Assembly: GCF_009363895.1 (NCBI RefSeq)
Contig: NZ_CP045434.1
Span: 1,550,001 to 1,614,000, forward strand
Reading direction: 5' to 3'
DNA length: 64,000 nucleotides
From: Sphingomonas ginsengisoli An et al. 2013
GTDB taxonomy: Bacteria > Pseudomonadota > Alphaproteobacteria > Sphingomonadales > Sphingomonadaceae
The notes under the pieces were generated by a model. The model ran no database searches and was not told where the DNA came from. It was given only the letters and a program-made list of their open reading frames with translations. Shown here piece by piece: positions 42,812 to 50,749 of the stretch. Within the stretch, counting starts at the first letter, position 1; each line of letters opens with the position of its first letter. Made by a program: the position numbers and the translations under genes.

Positions 42812-43206
42812 TCGAAAGCAGCTCAACGGTCATCTTGGTTGTCGATGGCGACGTGCTCGTACGCCATGGGATTTCCGACTACCTGCGAGATTGCGGTTAC
42901 AGGGTTGTTGAAGCTAGCAATACGGACGAGGCCAAGGTTGTTCTGGAGGACACCAGCATGCACATAGCTGCGGTGCTCTGCGATGCTGAGGCGCCAGGAT
43001 CTCTTAGCCCATTCCGCCTGCGATCGTGGGCCACCGAGCGCCGTCACGACGTTCAGATTGCGTTAGCCGGAAACATCGAAGTCGCTGCAAACAAGGCCGC
43101 TGAACTCTGCGAGCAAGGTCCACACCTCGCTCGACCGTACGACCCCCAGAGCGTTGTCGACTACATCAAACGCCTGATTAGCGCCGCCGCCCGCGATCGA
43201 AGCTAA
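42808..43206 (+). CDS. Divergent single-domain receiver protein
   Basis: A 132-residue receiver-like protein. VILVVDGDVLVRHGISDYLR replaces the usual acidic pair DD/ED with DGD, and the acceptor Asp is in VLCDAEAPG. The conserved Lys of the KPF/KPY motif is Arg (HLARPYDPQ). These changes suggest altered or absent phosphotransfer. Overlaps the preceding receiver in an ATGA junction, so the two are made together, possibly as partners. Confidence 0.82.
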   Translation: MIESSSTVILVVDGDVLVRHGISDYLRDCGYRVVEASNTDEAKVVLEDTSMHIAAVLCDAEAPGSLSPFRLRSWATERRHDVQIALAGNIEVAANKAAELCEQGPHLARPYDPQSVVDYIKRLISAAARDRS

Positions 43207-43254
43207 GCACACTTTTAGTATGCAGAAGGGTAGATGCCGACGTCTTGCGTCGGA

Positions 43255-43264
43255 TGAACGAACG
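43255..43264. repeat. TGAACGAACG repeat, third copy
   Basis: TGAACGAACG at 43255-43264 begins a degraded element ending in a CCGCTTTCCACC-like stretch near 43311. It links this 245-bp intergenic region to the repeats at 40.2-40.3 kb. Confidence 0.5.
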
Positions 43265-43415
43265 TCGCCAATTACCAAGGAGCAGCCGAAAGCTGCCGTT
43301 CCGCTTTCCACCATAAGCGGACTGGACTTCGGTCCTTAGCAGAGCATTGCTGTTGGCGTGCCGAGGGTGAGCGACTCGGCACCGCCGCGCAGCGCCTGGT
43401 CGCCGCCGCGGCCTT

Positions 43416-43450
43416 GGTCAGTGCGGGCATGCCGCCCGCGGAGACTGACC
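43416..43450 (+). promoter_or_regulatory. Hairpin covering the DUF3489 ribosome-binding site
   Basis: GGTCAGT (43416-43422) pairs with ACTGACC (43444-43450), and inside it GCGGGC (43423-43428) pairs with GCCCGC (43434-43439). GGAG (43440-43443) lies in the structure and ATG 43452 follows at once. It could restrain translation or be a recombinase-related dyad. Confidence 0.55.
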
Positions 43451-43451
43451 G

Positions 43452-43697
43452 ATGTCCAAGAACAAGAAGAAGCCGAGCAAGTCAGAAAGCTTGCGCAAAC
43501 TGTTATCTCGCGAGCGCGGCGCCACCGTGCCAGAGCTATGCAAGGCAGCTGCGTGGCAGGAGCATAGCGTCCGGGCATTCCTGTCGGGCGTGCGCAAGAC
43601 CGTTGAGGTGCTGAAGGAGCAGCGCGGCGACGGCGCGATCAGCTATCGACTGGCACCCGCACCGGAGCCCGCCGCCGTGACGGAACACGCCGCGTGA
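43452..43697 (+). CDS. DUF3489 domain-containing protein
   Basis: An 81-residue basic protein. After a Lys/Ser-rich start (MSKNKKKPSKSESLRKLLS) it has a winged-helix-like unit, GATVPELCKAAAWQEHSVRA, then FLSGVRKTVEVLKEQRGDG, typical of DUF3489. It is probably DNA-binding. It is the first gene of a coupled three-gene cassette with DUF2924 and a serine recombinase; the stop overlaps the next start in GTGA. Confidence 0.85.
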   Translation: MSKNKKKPSKSESLRKLLSRERGATVPELCKAAAWQEHSVRAFLSGVRKTVEVLKEQRGDGAISYRLAPAPEPAAVTEHAA

Positions 43698-44128
43698 CCC
43701 CGGTCGAGCAGAAGATCGCGCAGCTGCCCGGCATGCGCCCGACCGAGCTGCGAGCGTTGTGGCGGGAGATCTGGCGCCAGCCGGCGCCGCACCTCGGGCC
43801 CGATCTGCTGCGGCGCGGGATTGCATGGAAGCTGCAGGCGCGCGTCCACGGTGATCTGCCGTCGTCGGTGCGACGCGAGATCGATCGCGTGCTGGCGCGG
43901 CTTCGAACTGGCGAAGCACTGGCACCACTCCGCCCCTCACTGCGGCCGGGCACGCGGCTCATCCGGCAGTGGAACGGCGCGTCCTACCAAGTGGTCGTAC
44001 TCGACAGTGGCTTCGAGCATGCCGGCCAGCGCTATGGCAGCCTGACTGAGATTGCACGGGAGATCACCGGGACGCACCAGTCGGGCCTGCGCTTCTTCGG
44101 CATAGCCGCCCGGAAGAGCGCTGCGTGA
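43694..44128 (+). CDS. DUF2924 domain-containing protein
   Basis: A 144-residue protein starting at GTG 43694. The motif MRPTELRALWREIWRQPAPH, then GPDLLRRGIAWKLQARVHG, identifies DUF2924, and the C-terminus has GQRYGSLTEIAREITGTHQSG, read in part, as in homologues. Usually encoded next to a serine recombinase, with which it overlaps here by 4 bp. It may be an accessory factor for recombination. Function not established. Confidence 0.87.
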   Translation: MTPVEQKIAQLPGMRPTELRALWREIWRQPAPHLGPDLLRRGIAWKLQARVHGDLPSSVRREIDRVLARLRTGEALAPLRPSLRPGTRLIRQWNGASYQVVVLDSGFEHAGQRYGSLTEIAREITGTHQSGLRFFGIAARKSAA

Positions 44129-45693
44129 AGCCGCGCCGCTGCGCCATCTACACGCGCAAGTCGACCGAAGAGGGACTTGAGCAGTCCTTCAACAGCCTCG
44201 ATGCGCAGCGAGAGGCTTGTGGCGCCTACATTCTCAGCCAGGCGCACGAGGGCTGGCGGGCGGTTAGCGATCACTACGACGATGGCGGCTGGTCCGGTGG
44301 CAACATGGAACGCCCTGCCCTCAAGCAGCTGCTGGCGGATGTGCAAGCCGGCAAAGTCGACGTCATTGTCGTCTACAAGGTCGATCGCCTGACCCGCAGC
44401 CTCGCCGACTTCGCGCGGATCGTCGACATCCTCGACAAGGCTGGTGCTTCCTTCGTCAGTGTGACCCAGGCCTTCAACACCACCACCAGCATGGGCCGGC
44501 TGACGCTCAACGTCCTGCTATCCTTTGCGCAGTTCGAACGCGAGGTCACCAGCGAGCGCATCCGCGACAAGATCGCGGCGTCCAAACGCAAGGGCATGTG
44601 GATGGGCGGCCCTGAGCCGCTCGGATACGTCGTGCGCGATCGCAAGCTGGTGATCGAGCCCTTCGAAGCAGAGACGGTCCGCATGCTCTTCCGGCGCTAC
44701 GCCGAGGGTCGGTCGATCGTCCGGCTGGTCGACGAGCTTGCGCAGGAGGGCGTTACCACCACCCAGCGAACCCAAGGCAGCGGCCGCGTCATCGGCGGCA
44801 AAACCATCTACCGTGGTCCACTCGCGAGATTGCTTCAGAACCCTCTCTACATCGGCAAGGTCAAGCATCGCGGTGAACTGTTTGACGGCGAGCATGAGGC
44901 GATCATCGAGCCCGCCCTGTGGGAGGAGGTGCAGGCAGTCCTCGAGACCAATCGCAACGCACGTAAAGTCGGAGCGAGCACCCGCTACCCGAGTTTGCTG
45001 ACCGGCATGCTCACCGATCCGGATGGCCGGCCCATGACCCCGGTGTTCACAAGCCGCGGTGGCAAGCGCCACCACTATTACGTCAGCAGACTGACGCCGG
45101 GTGAAGCCCGCAAATCCGCCTGGCGCGTTCCCGCAGCAGAAGTCGATCGGGCGGTGATCAGCCTTGTCCAGAAAGCGATGCTTGAGCAGGCAGCCTCAGT
45201 GGGATGCATCTCTTCCCTAGACGACAGCCGTGCATCATCCGAGCGACTGCCCGGCCTGCCGGTGCCTGAGCAGCGCAGGCAGCTGCTGGCTCTGGCGCTG
45301 CAGGCAAAGCTCGCCTCCGAGCACATTACGATCGAACTCAAGGACGCTGCGCCGCAGTCGATCGCCATCCGCCTTGCGAGCCGCGGCAACGAACGGCGCG
45401 TGATCACCGCCGCTGACCGTATGCATCAGGAGCCCGATCCCGCGCTCGTCAGGATGGTCGCGCTAGCGATGGCGGTGCGCACTTCAGCCCTCACCGGCAC
45501 CAAGGATTCGCTCGTGGATCACTTCAGTCCGCGCCATCGCGCGCGGATGCTCAAGATCTCGTTCCTGGCGCCCGAAGTCCTGAGCGCCATCATCGAAGGA
45601 CGGCAGCCCGCCGATTTGACGACCCAGCGCTTCCTGCGCTGCGAAGAAATGCCCCTCGCCTGGGAAGCGCAGCGCCAAGCTCTTCGCCTTTAG
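44125..45693 (+). CDS. Large serine recombinase
   Basis: A 522-residue site-specific recombinase starting at GTG 44125. The resolvase domain (1-150) has nucleophile S13 in YTRKSTEEG, plus VVYKVDRLTRS and the MGRLTLNVLLSFAQFERE motif. The recombinase domain spans about 160-300 (GPEPLGYVVRD; YRGPLARLLQNPLYIGKVK). The zinc-ribbon region that follows (LTDPDGRPMTPVFTSRGG) has lost its usual CxxC pairs. Catalytic residues look intact. It lies 215 bp from tRNA-Leu. Confidence 0.92.
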   Translation: MKPRRCAIYTRKSTEEGLEQSFNSLDAQREACGAYILSQAHEGWRAVSDHYDDGGWSGGNMERPALKQLLADVQAGKVDVIVVYKVDRLTRSLADFARIVDILDKAGASFVSVTQAFNTTTSMGRLTLNVLLSFAQFEREVTSERIRDKIAASKRKGMWMGGPEPLGYVVRDRKLVIEPFEAETVRMLFRRYAEGRSIVRLVDELAQEGVTTTQRTQGSGRVIGGKTIYRGPLARLLQNPLYIGKVKHRGELFDGEHEAIIEPALWEEVQAVLETNRNARKVGASTRYPSLLTGMLTDPDGRPMTPVFTSRGGKRHHYYVSRLTPGEARKSAWRVPAAEVDRAVISLVQKAMLEQAASVGCISSLDDSRASSERLPGLPVPEQRRQLLALALQAKLASEHITIELKDAAPQSIAIRLASRGNERRVITAADRMHQEPDPALVRMVALAMAVRTSALTGTKDSLVDHFSPRHRARMLKISFLAPEVLSAIIEGRQPADLTTQRFLRCEEMPLAWEAQRQALRL

Positions 45694-45907
45694 CGCCCCC
45701 AATCACCATCAAGTGTTGCATCGCATCTCGGCCTCCCGAAATGTACTGTCAGAGAACTCGGCGCGATTCGCGAGAGTACGGCGACAGCAGAGATCGAAGT
45801 TAAGCACTAACGAGATGCTTCGGTTGCGCGCAACGTCCTAAGAACACGCACAAACTTAGGCGGGCCACAAACTTGACCCCGCCCCAATTTTACTTAGGTT
45901 TTACTAT
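45694..45907. other. Spacer between recombinase and tRNA-Leu
   Basis: 214 bp. GGCGGG (45859-45864) can pair with CCCGCC (45878-45883) and is followed by AATTTTA, a possible weak terminator for the recombinase. Any attachment site for the accessory region would be expected here or in the tRNA; I found no second copy in the window. Confidence 0.4.
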
Positions 45908-45992
45908 TGGTGCGGGCGGCGGGACTCGAACCCGCACGCCTTGTGGGCAGAAGATTTTAAGTCTCCAGCGTCTACCATTCCGCCACGCCCGC
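45908..45992 (-). tRNA. tRNA-Leu (anticodon TAA)
   Basis: Read on the minus strand, GCGGGCG at the 5' end (45992) pairs with CGCCCGC, followed by A and an encoded CCA (45908-45910). The anticodon stem GGAGA/TCTTC encloses the loop CTTAAAA, giving anticodon TAA. The T arm is GCGGGTTCGAGTCCCGC, and a long variable arm marks it as class II (Leu). Confidence 0.96.
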
Positions 45993-46039
45993 ACGAGTTC
46001 ACGCTCATCGGGAGCGTGGGGGCGGCGGTCAAGCGCTGG

Positions 46040-46345
46040 TTATTCGGCGGCCTCGGCGGTGACCTCGGTCAAGTTGAGGCGCTCGCGCATTTCCTTGCCG
46101 GGCTTGAAGTAGGGCACGCACTTGGCGTCGACATCGACGCTGTCGCCGGTGCGCGGGTTGCGGCCGACGCGGGCATCGCGCTGGCGGGTGGAGAAGGCAC
46201 CGAAGCCGCGCAATTCGACCCGGCCGCCCTCGGCCAGTTGCTCGGTGATCGAATCGAACAGGGAGGCGACCACCGTCTCGACCTCACGCTGGGTCAGATC
46301 GGGGAAGTCCCCACACAGCTTGTTGACCAGTTCCGACCGGATCAT
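46040..46345 (-). CDS. ihfB: Integration host factor subunit beta
   Basis: A 101-residue DNA-bending protein of the HU/IHF family. [20 protein letters not shown], then [20 protein letters not shown], is the beta-arm with the IHF-beta pattern, and [19 protein letters not shown] is the typical N-terminus. ATG 46345 is preferred over an in-frame start 18 nt upstream. It lies downstream of rpsA on the same strand, the order found in many proteobacteria (rpsA-ihfB). Confidence 0.95.
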   Translation of the reverse strand: MIRSELVNKLCGDFPDLTQREVETVVASLFDSITEQLAEGGRVELRGFGAFSTRQRDARVGRNPRTGDSVDVDAKCVPYFKPGKEMRERLNLTEVTAEAAE

Positions 46346-46451
46346 GTCGCCGCCTGTCCTCACTTGTTCGGCTGCTAAAAGAAACGCTTACCCCTGCCTC
46401 CGCAGGCTGTCAGGATTCGGGTCGCCACGCAACCCACCCTTAGCTGAGGCA

Positions 46452-46487
46452 AGAAAAAGGGCGCGCCGCAGGTCCTGCGACGCGCCC
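46452..46487 (-). terminator. Rho-independent terminator after rpsA
   Basis: GGGCGCG-C-CGCAGG (46459-46472) pairs with CCTGCG-A-CGCGCCC (46474-46487) with one mismatch. On the minus strand it is followed by CCTTTTTCTT, a T-run (46460-46451). Confidence 0.88.
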
Positions 46488-46495
46488 CTTCCCGC

Positions 46496-48208
46496 TTACT
46501 TCTTGGTCTTGCCCTGGGCTTCCTTGAGCGCCTGGCCAAGGATGTCGCCGAGGCTCGCGCCGCTGTCGCTCGAGCCGTACTGGGCTACCGCCTGCTTCTC
46601 TTCGGCGATCTGCAGCGCCTTGATCGAGAAGGTCGGCTTCTTCGACCGGTCGAAGCCGGTGACCTGAGCGTCGAACTTCTGGCCGACCTGGAAGCGCTCC
46701 GGACGCTGCTCGTCGCGGTCGCGGCCGAGGTCGGTGCGCTTGATGAAGCCGGTCGCGCCATCGTCGCCGATCTGCACTTCGAGCCCGCCGTCGCGAACCT
46801 CGAGCACGGTCACGGTGACTGTCTCGCCCTTGTTGGCGCCGGTGCCGGTGCCGCCCGCCGCGACACCGCCGCGCTCGAGCTGCTTCATGCCGAGGCTGAT
46901 GCGCTCCTTCTCGACGTCGACGTCGAGGACGACGGCCTGCACCTGCTCACCCTTGTGGTGGAGCTGCAGCGCTTCCTCGCCCGACACGCCCCAGGCGATG
47001 TCCGACATATGGACCATGCCGTCGACGTCGCCGTCGAGGCCGATGAACAGGCCGAACTCGGTCGCGTTCTTGACTTCGCCCTCGACGGTCGAGCCGACCG
47101 GGTGCTTGTCGGCGAAGTCGTGCCACGGGTTCGACTGGGCCTGCTTGAGGCCGAGCGAGATGCGACGCTTCTCTTCGTCGACCTCAAGGACCTTGACGTC
47201 GACTTCCTGCGAAGTGCTGACGATCTTGCCCGGGTGGACGTTCTTCTTGGTCCAGCTCATCTCCGAGACGTGGACGAGGCCCTCGATGCCCGGCTCGAGC
47301 TCGACGAAGGCGCCATATTCGGTGATGTTGGTGACGCGCCCACGGAAGGTACCGTCGATCGGATATTTGGCCGAAGCGCCCTCCCACGGATCGCTCTCGA
47401 GCTGCTTCATGCCGAGGCTGATGCGCTGGGTCTCACGGTTGATGCGGATGATCTGCACCTTCACCGTGTCACCGATGTTGAGCACTTCCGACGGGTGGTT
47501 GACGCGCTTGTAGCTGATGTCGGTGACGTGAAGCAGGCCGTCGATGCCGCCGAGGTCGACGAACGCGCCGTAGTCGGTGATGTTCTTGACCACGCCCTCG
47601 ATGATCTGGCCCTCGGCCAGGCTCTGGATGAGGCCCGAACGCTGCTCGGCGCGAGTTTCCTCGAGGATGGCGCGGCGCGACACGACAATGTTGCCGCGGC
47701 GACGGTCCATCTTGAGGACCTGGAACGGCTGCGGCAGGTCCATCAGCGGCTGCACGTCGCGGACCGGGCGGATGTCGACCTGGCTGCCGGGCAGGAACGC
47801 CACGGCGCCGCCGAGGTCGACGGTGAAGCCGCCCTTGACCCGGCCGAAGATCACGCCGTCGACGCGGTTGCCGGCTTCGAATTCCTTCTCGAGCTTGTCC
47901 CAGGCGGCTTCGCGGCGGGCGCGGTCGCGGCTGAGCATCGCTTCGCCATTGGCGTTCTCGACGCGGTCGACGAACACCTCGACCTCGTCACCCACCTTGA
48001 GCTCGGCCTTCTGACCCGGCGCGGCGAATTCGCGCAGGGGCACGCGGCCCTCACTCTTCAGGCCGACGTCGATGACGGCGAGGTCATTCTCGATCCCGGT
48101 GACGGTGCCCTTGACGACGCGGCCCTCGAAGGCCTCGTTCTCGCCGCCGAGCGATTCATTGAGCATGGCCGCGAAATCGTCGCGGGTCGGAAAAGCCGTA
48201 GTGGCCAT
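46496..48208 (-). CDS. rpsA: 30S ribosomal protein S1
   Basis: A 570-residue protein that binds mRNA on the small subunit. Six S1 RNA-binding repeats are visible, for example KGTVTGIENDLAVIDVGLKS, GVVKNITDYGAFVDLGGIDG, GRVTNITEYGAFVELEPGIE and GEVKNATEFGLFIGLDGDVD. The frame is open well upstream, but MATTAFPTRDDFAAMLNESL at ATG 48208 is the conserved start, with GAAAGAATATCG before it. An acidic/Lys tail ends the protein. A terminator follows. Confidence 0.97.
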   Translation of the reverse strand: MATTAFPTRDDFAAMLNESLGGENEAFEGRVVKGTVTGIENDLAVIDVGLKSEGRVPLREFAAPGQKAELKVGDEVEVFVDRVENANGEAMLSRDRARREAAWDKLEKEFEAGNRVDGVIFGRVKGGFTVDLGGAVAFLPGSQVDIRPVRDVQPLMDLPQPFQVLKMDRRRGNIVVSRRAILEETRAEQRSGLIQSLAEGQIIEGVVKNITDYGAFVDLGGIDGLLHVTDISYKRVNHPSEVLNIGDTVKVQIIRINRETQRISLGMKQLESDPWEGASAKYPIDGTFRGRVTNITEYGAFVELEPGIEGLVHVSEMSWTKKNVHPGKIVSTSQEVDVKVLEVDEEKRRISLGLKQAQSNPWHDFADKHPVGSTVEGEVKNATEFGLFIGLDGDVDGMVHMSDIAWGVSGEEALQLHHKGEQVQAVVLDVDVEKERISLGMKQLERGGVAAGGTGTGANKGETVTVTVLEVRDGGLEVQIGDDGATGFIKRTDLGRDRDEQRPERFQVGQKFDAQVTGFDRSKKPTFSIKALQIAEEKQAVAQYGSSDSGASLGDILGQALKEAQGKTKK

Positions 48209-48636
48209 CGATATTCTTTCGTTCGTGCTCGGTCGGTATGCCGCCAGCCGGGCCAAGATTGGCACGGCTTTCCATCTGGCGGACCTGGCAAGCGTTGCTG
48301 ACAAAGTTCCACCGGCACCACGCCGACGAAACACCCGCACGGACGATGCATGCGAACAGCCCGGGACCGAGGTGCCGCATGGCCAGAGCCGAGCGGCCGG
48401 CATACTCGAACGGCGGCACTGCGGCCTGGCGAGCATGACGAGGATACGGGCTGCCCGCGGATCGCACCGTCCGTCAGGCCCGGCGCCCTTAGCGCAGCAC
48501 TCGTGCAGAGACAAGCCGAGGCGCTGGCCGGTGCAAACAGAAAACCGCAAGCTACCACGATTGAGGCTTTCAATTTTGCATTAACTGTAATTAAACATCG
48601 GTCCGAATCTGCAACCGAGTTCGTTAGCGTGGAGAG
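48209..48636. other. Divergent rpsA / PilZ control region
   Basis: 428 bp with no gene signature. An AT-rich stretch at about 48560-48600 (TTGCATTAACTGTAATTAAA, 20 bases) is a likely promoter area. cmk, often upstream of rpsA, is absent. Confidence 0.5.
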
Positions 48637-48891
48637 ATGATGGCTCGTGGACCGCGTGTTGGCGTCGAATATGCGGCGGTTCTTGTCTCCGCCGACGGCC
48701 ATCAATCAAAGGTCACCGTCAAGGACGTCTCGGCGCGCGGGTTCCGGCTCGAGCACTTTGACGATCTCCGCGAAGGCGACGAGATCGAGCTTCGGCTCGA
48801 CAAGGGCGAAACGCTGCGCGGGCGCCTGCAATGGACGCTCGGCAACGAAGCGGGCGGGCTGTTCCTCGATCCGCCCCCAACGGTCGACTGA
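48637..48891 (+). CDS. PilZ-domain-like protein
   Basis: An 84-residue protein. VTVKDVSARGFRLEHFDDL and a following strand pattern (DEIELRLDKGETLRGRLQW) fit the PilZ fold, a c-di-GMP receptor. The N-terminal RxxxR motif is only partly present (ARGPRVGVEYAA), so ligand binding is uncertain. Two adjacent ATG codons (48637, 48640) could start it. Divergent from rpsA, and upstream of the aldehyde dehydrogenase by 49 bp. Confidence 0.7.
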   Translation: MMARGPRVGVEYAAVLVSADGHQSKVTVKDVSARGFRLEHFDDLREGDEIELRLDKGETLRGRLQWTLGNEAGGLFLDPPPTVD

Positions 48892-48940
48892 GGCGACACG
48901 CGGGCTTGGCTCCGCCCCGGCGGAGGCCTAGATCGGCGCG

Positions 48941-50380
48941 ATGACCGATACCGCGACCTACGATACCGACCTCAAACTGTTCATCGACGGGAGCTGGCGT
49001 GCCGGCGAAGGCGGCGATTGCGCCCCCGTGATCAACCCGGCGACCGGCGACGCGATCGCCCAAGTGCCGCTCGCCTCGACCGGCGATCTCGAGGAAGCGC
49101 TCGCCGCCGCCGAGCGGGCGTGGCCGGCGTGGCGCGCGACCGACGTCGAGGCACGCGGGGCGATCCTCCACCAGGCGGCGGCGCTGCTGCGCGAGCGGGG
49201 CCCGGCGATCGGCGCGTTGCTGACGCAGGAGCAGGGCAAGCCGCTGCCCGAGGCGATCGGCGAGGTCTACGGCGCCGCGCAACTGTTCGATTATTACGCC
49301 GAGGAGGCCAAGCGCTCCTACGGCCGGGTGCTGGTGCGCCCCGCAGGACAGCGCTCGATCGTCATCCCGCAGCCGGTCGGGCCAACCGCGACCTTCACGC
49401 CGTGGAATTTCCCGATCTACCTGCTCGCAAAGAAGGTCGCCGCGGCGCTGGCGGCGGGCTGCACCGTCATCTCCAAGCCGCCCGAGGAGACCCCGGGCTG
49501 CACCGGGGCGATGGCGCGGGCGCTCGCTGATGCCGGGATCCCCAAGGGCGTGTTCCAGCTGGTCCACGGCGTGCCCGACACGGTCAGCCGCCAGCTGATC
49601 GGCAGCAAGGTCATCCGCAAGATCAGCTTCACCGGGTCGATCCCGGTCGGCAAGCATCTGATGACACTCGCCGCCGACGGCATGAAGCGGATCACCATGG
49701 AGCTGGGCGGGCACGCCCCGGTGCTGGTGTTCGACGATTGCGACCTCGACAAGACGCTCGACGCGGTGGTGCCGCAGAAATTCCGCAATGCCGGGCAGGT
49801 CTGCGTGTCCCCCACCCGCTTCTACGTTCAGGAAGGCATCTACGACGCTTTCAAGCGCGGCTTCGCCGAGCGGACGGCCAAGGTGAAGATGGGCAACGGC
49901 ATGGCGGAGGGCACTGCGATGGGCCCGCTCGCCAATCAGCGCCGCCTTCCCGCGATCCAGCAGCTTGTCGAAGACGCCAAGGCCAAAGGCGCTGCGGTGC
50001 TGGCCGGGGGCGAGCCGGGCGACGGGGGCTATTTCTTCCAGCCGACCGTGCTCGCCGATGTGCCGCTCGAGGCCGACGTGATGAACCATGAGCCGTTCGG
50101 CCCCGTCGCGCTGATGCGCAGCTTCGTTCATGACGACGAGGCGCTCGAACAGGCCAACCGCCTGCCCTACGGCCTTGCCGCCTTCGTCTTCACCGAGAAC
50201 GGCCGCCGCGCCAATCTGATGGGCGACGCGATCGAGAGCGGGATGGTCGGCATCAACACCTTCGCCATCTCGGTTGCCGACGCACCGTTCGGAGGGATCA
50301 AGAATTCGGGCACCGGATCCGAAGGCGGCCCCGAAGGGCTGGCGAGCTATCAGGTGACCAAGGCGATCCACCAGGCGTGA
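48941..50380 (+). CDS. NAD(P)-dependent aldehyde dehydrogenase, succinate-semialdehyde type
   Basis: A 479-residue ALDH. Catalytic Glu254 is in MELGGHAPVLVFDD and nucleophile Cys288 in NAGQVCVSPTRFY. NAD-binding TATFTPWNFPIYLLAKK and SFTGSIPVGKHL are typical. The sequence is closest in style to GabD/SSADH enzymes that oxidise succinate semialdehyde to succinate in GABA breakdown. No GabT is adjacent, so the physiological substrate is open. The DUF423 gene overlaps its stop. Confidence 0.9.
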   Translation: MTDTATYDTDLKLFIDGSWRAGEGGDCAPVINPATGDAIAQVPLASTGDLEEALAAAERAWPAWRATDVEARGAILHQAAALLRERGPAIGALLTQEQGKPLPEAIGEVYGAAQLFDYYAEEAKRSYGRVLVRPAGQRSIVIPQPVGPTATFTPWNFPIYLLAKKVAAALAAGCTVISKPPEETPGCTGAMARALADAGIPKGVFQLVHGVPDTVSRQLIGSKVIRKISFTGSIPVGKHLMTLAADGMKRITMELGGHAPVLVFDDCDLDKTLDAVVPQKFRNAGQVCVSPTRFYVQEGIYDAFKRGFAERTAKVKMGNGMAEGTAMGPLANQRRLPAIQQLVEDAKAKGAAVLAGGEPGDGGYFFQPTVLADVPLEADVMNHEPFGPVALMRSFVHDDEALEQANRLPYGLAAFVFTENGRRANLMGDAIESGMVGINTFAISVADAPFGGIKNSGTGSEGGPEGLASYQVTKAIHQA

Positions 50381-50742
50381 AGGGCGAGCGGACCGCCGCG
50401 GCGGGCGCGCTGCTCGCCGCCATCGCGGTCGCGCTGGGGGCGTTCGGCGCGCATGCGCTGAAGAGTCGGCTGGCACCCGAGCAGCTCGGCTGGTGGCAGA
50501 CCGCCGGGCAATATCTGCTGCCCCATGCCGTCGCGGTGGTCGCGCTGGGGCTGGCCGGACAGCCCAAACTGCGGTTGCCCGCGATGCTGCTCAGCGGCGG
50601 CGCGGTCGTGTTCGCGGCGACGCTCTACGCGATGGCGCTCGGCGGGCCGCGCTGGCTTGGCGCGGTGACCCCGCTTGGCGGACTGTCGATGATCGGTGGC
50701 TGGGGAGTGCTTGCCTGGCGCTTGCTCAGGCGAGGCGACTGA
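50377..50742 (+). CDS. DUF423 family membrane protein (YgdD-like)
   Basis: A 121-residue, four-helix inner-membrane protein starting at GTG 50377, overlapping the dehydrogenase stop in GTGA. GALLAAIAVALGAFGAHALK is the DUF423 signature, followed by WWQTAGQYLLPHAVAVVALG and TPLGGLSMIGGWGVLAWRLL. Function unknown, often described only as a small membrane protein. Confidence 0.9.
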   Translation: MKGERTAAAGALLAAIAVALGAFGAHALKSRLAPEQLGWWQTAGQYLLPHAVAVVALGLAGQPKLRLPAMLLSGGAVVFAATLYAMALGGPRWLGAVTPLGGLSMIGGWGVLAWRLLRRGD

Positions 50743-50749
50743 GCCCGGC

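Noticed and set aside
45908..45992. tRNA-Leu as an attachment site with a repeated 3' end
   Set aside because: I looked for a second copy of the tRNA 3' segment in the window and found none; large serine recombinases also rarely use tRNA genes.
46955..48301. 448-residue frame antisense to rpsA
   Set aside because: It mirrors the codon bias of rpsA and has no recognisable motif or start signal.
48719..50476. 585-residue frame antisense to the aldehyde dehydrogenase gene
   Set aside because: Arg/His/Gly-rich shadow of a well-supported gene on the other strand.
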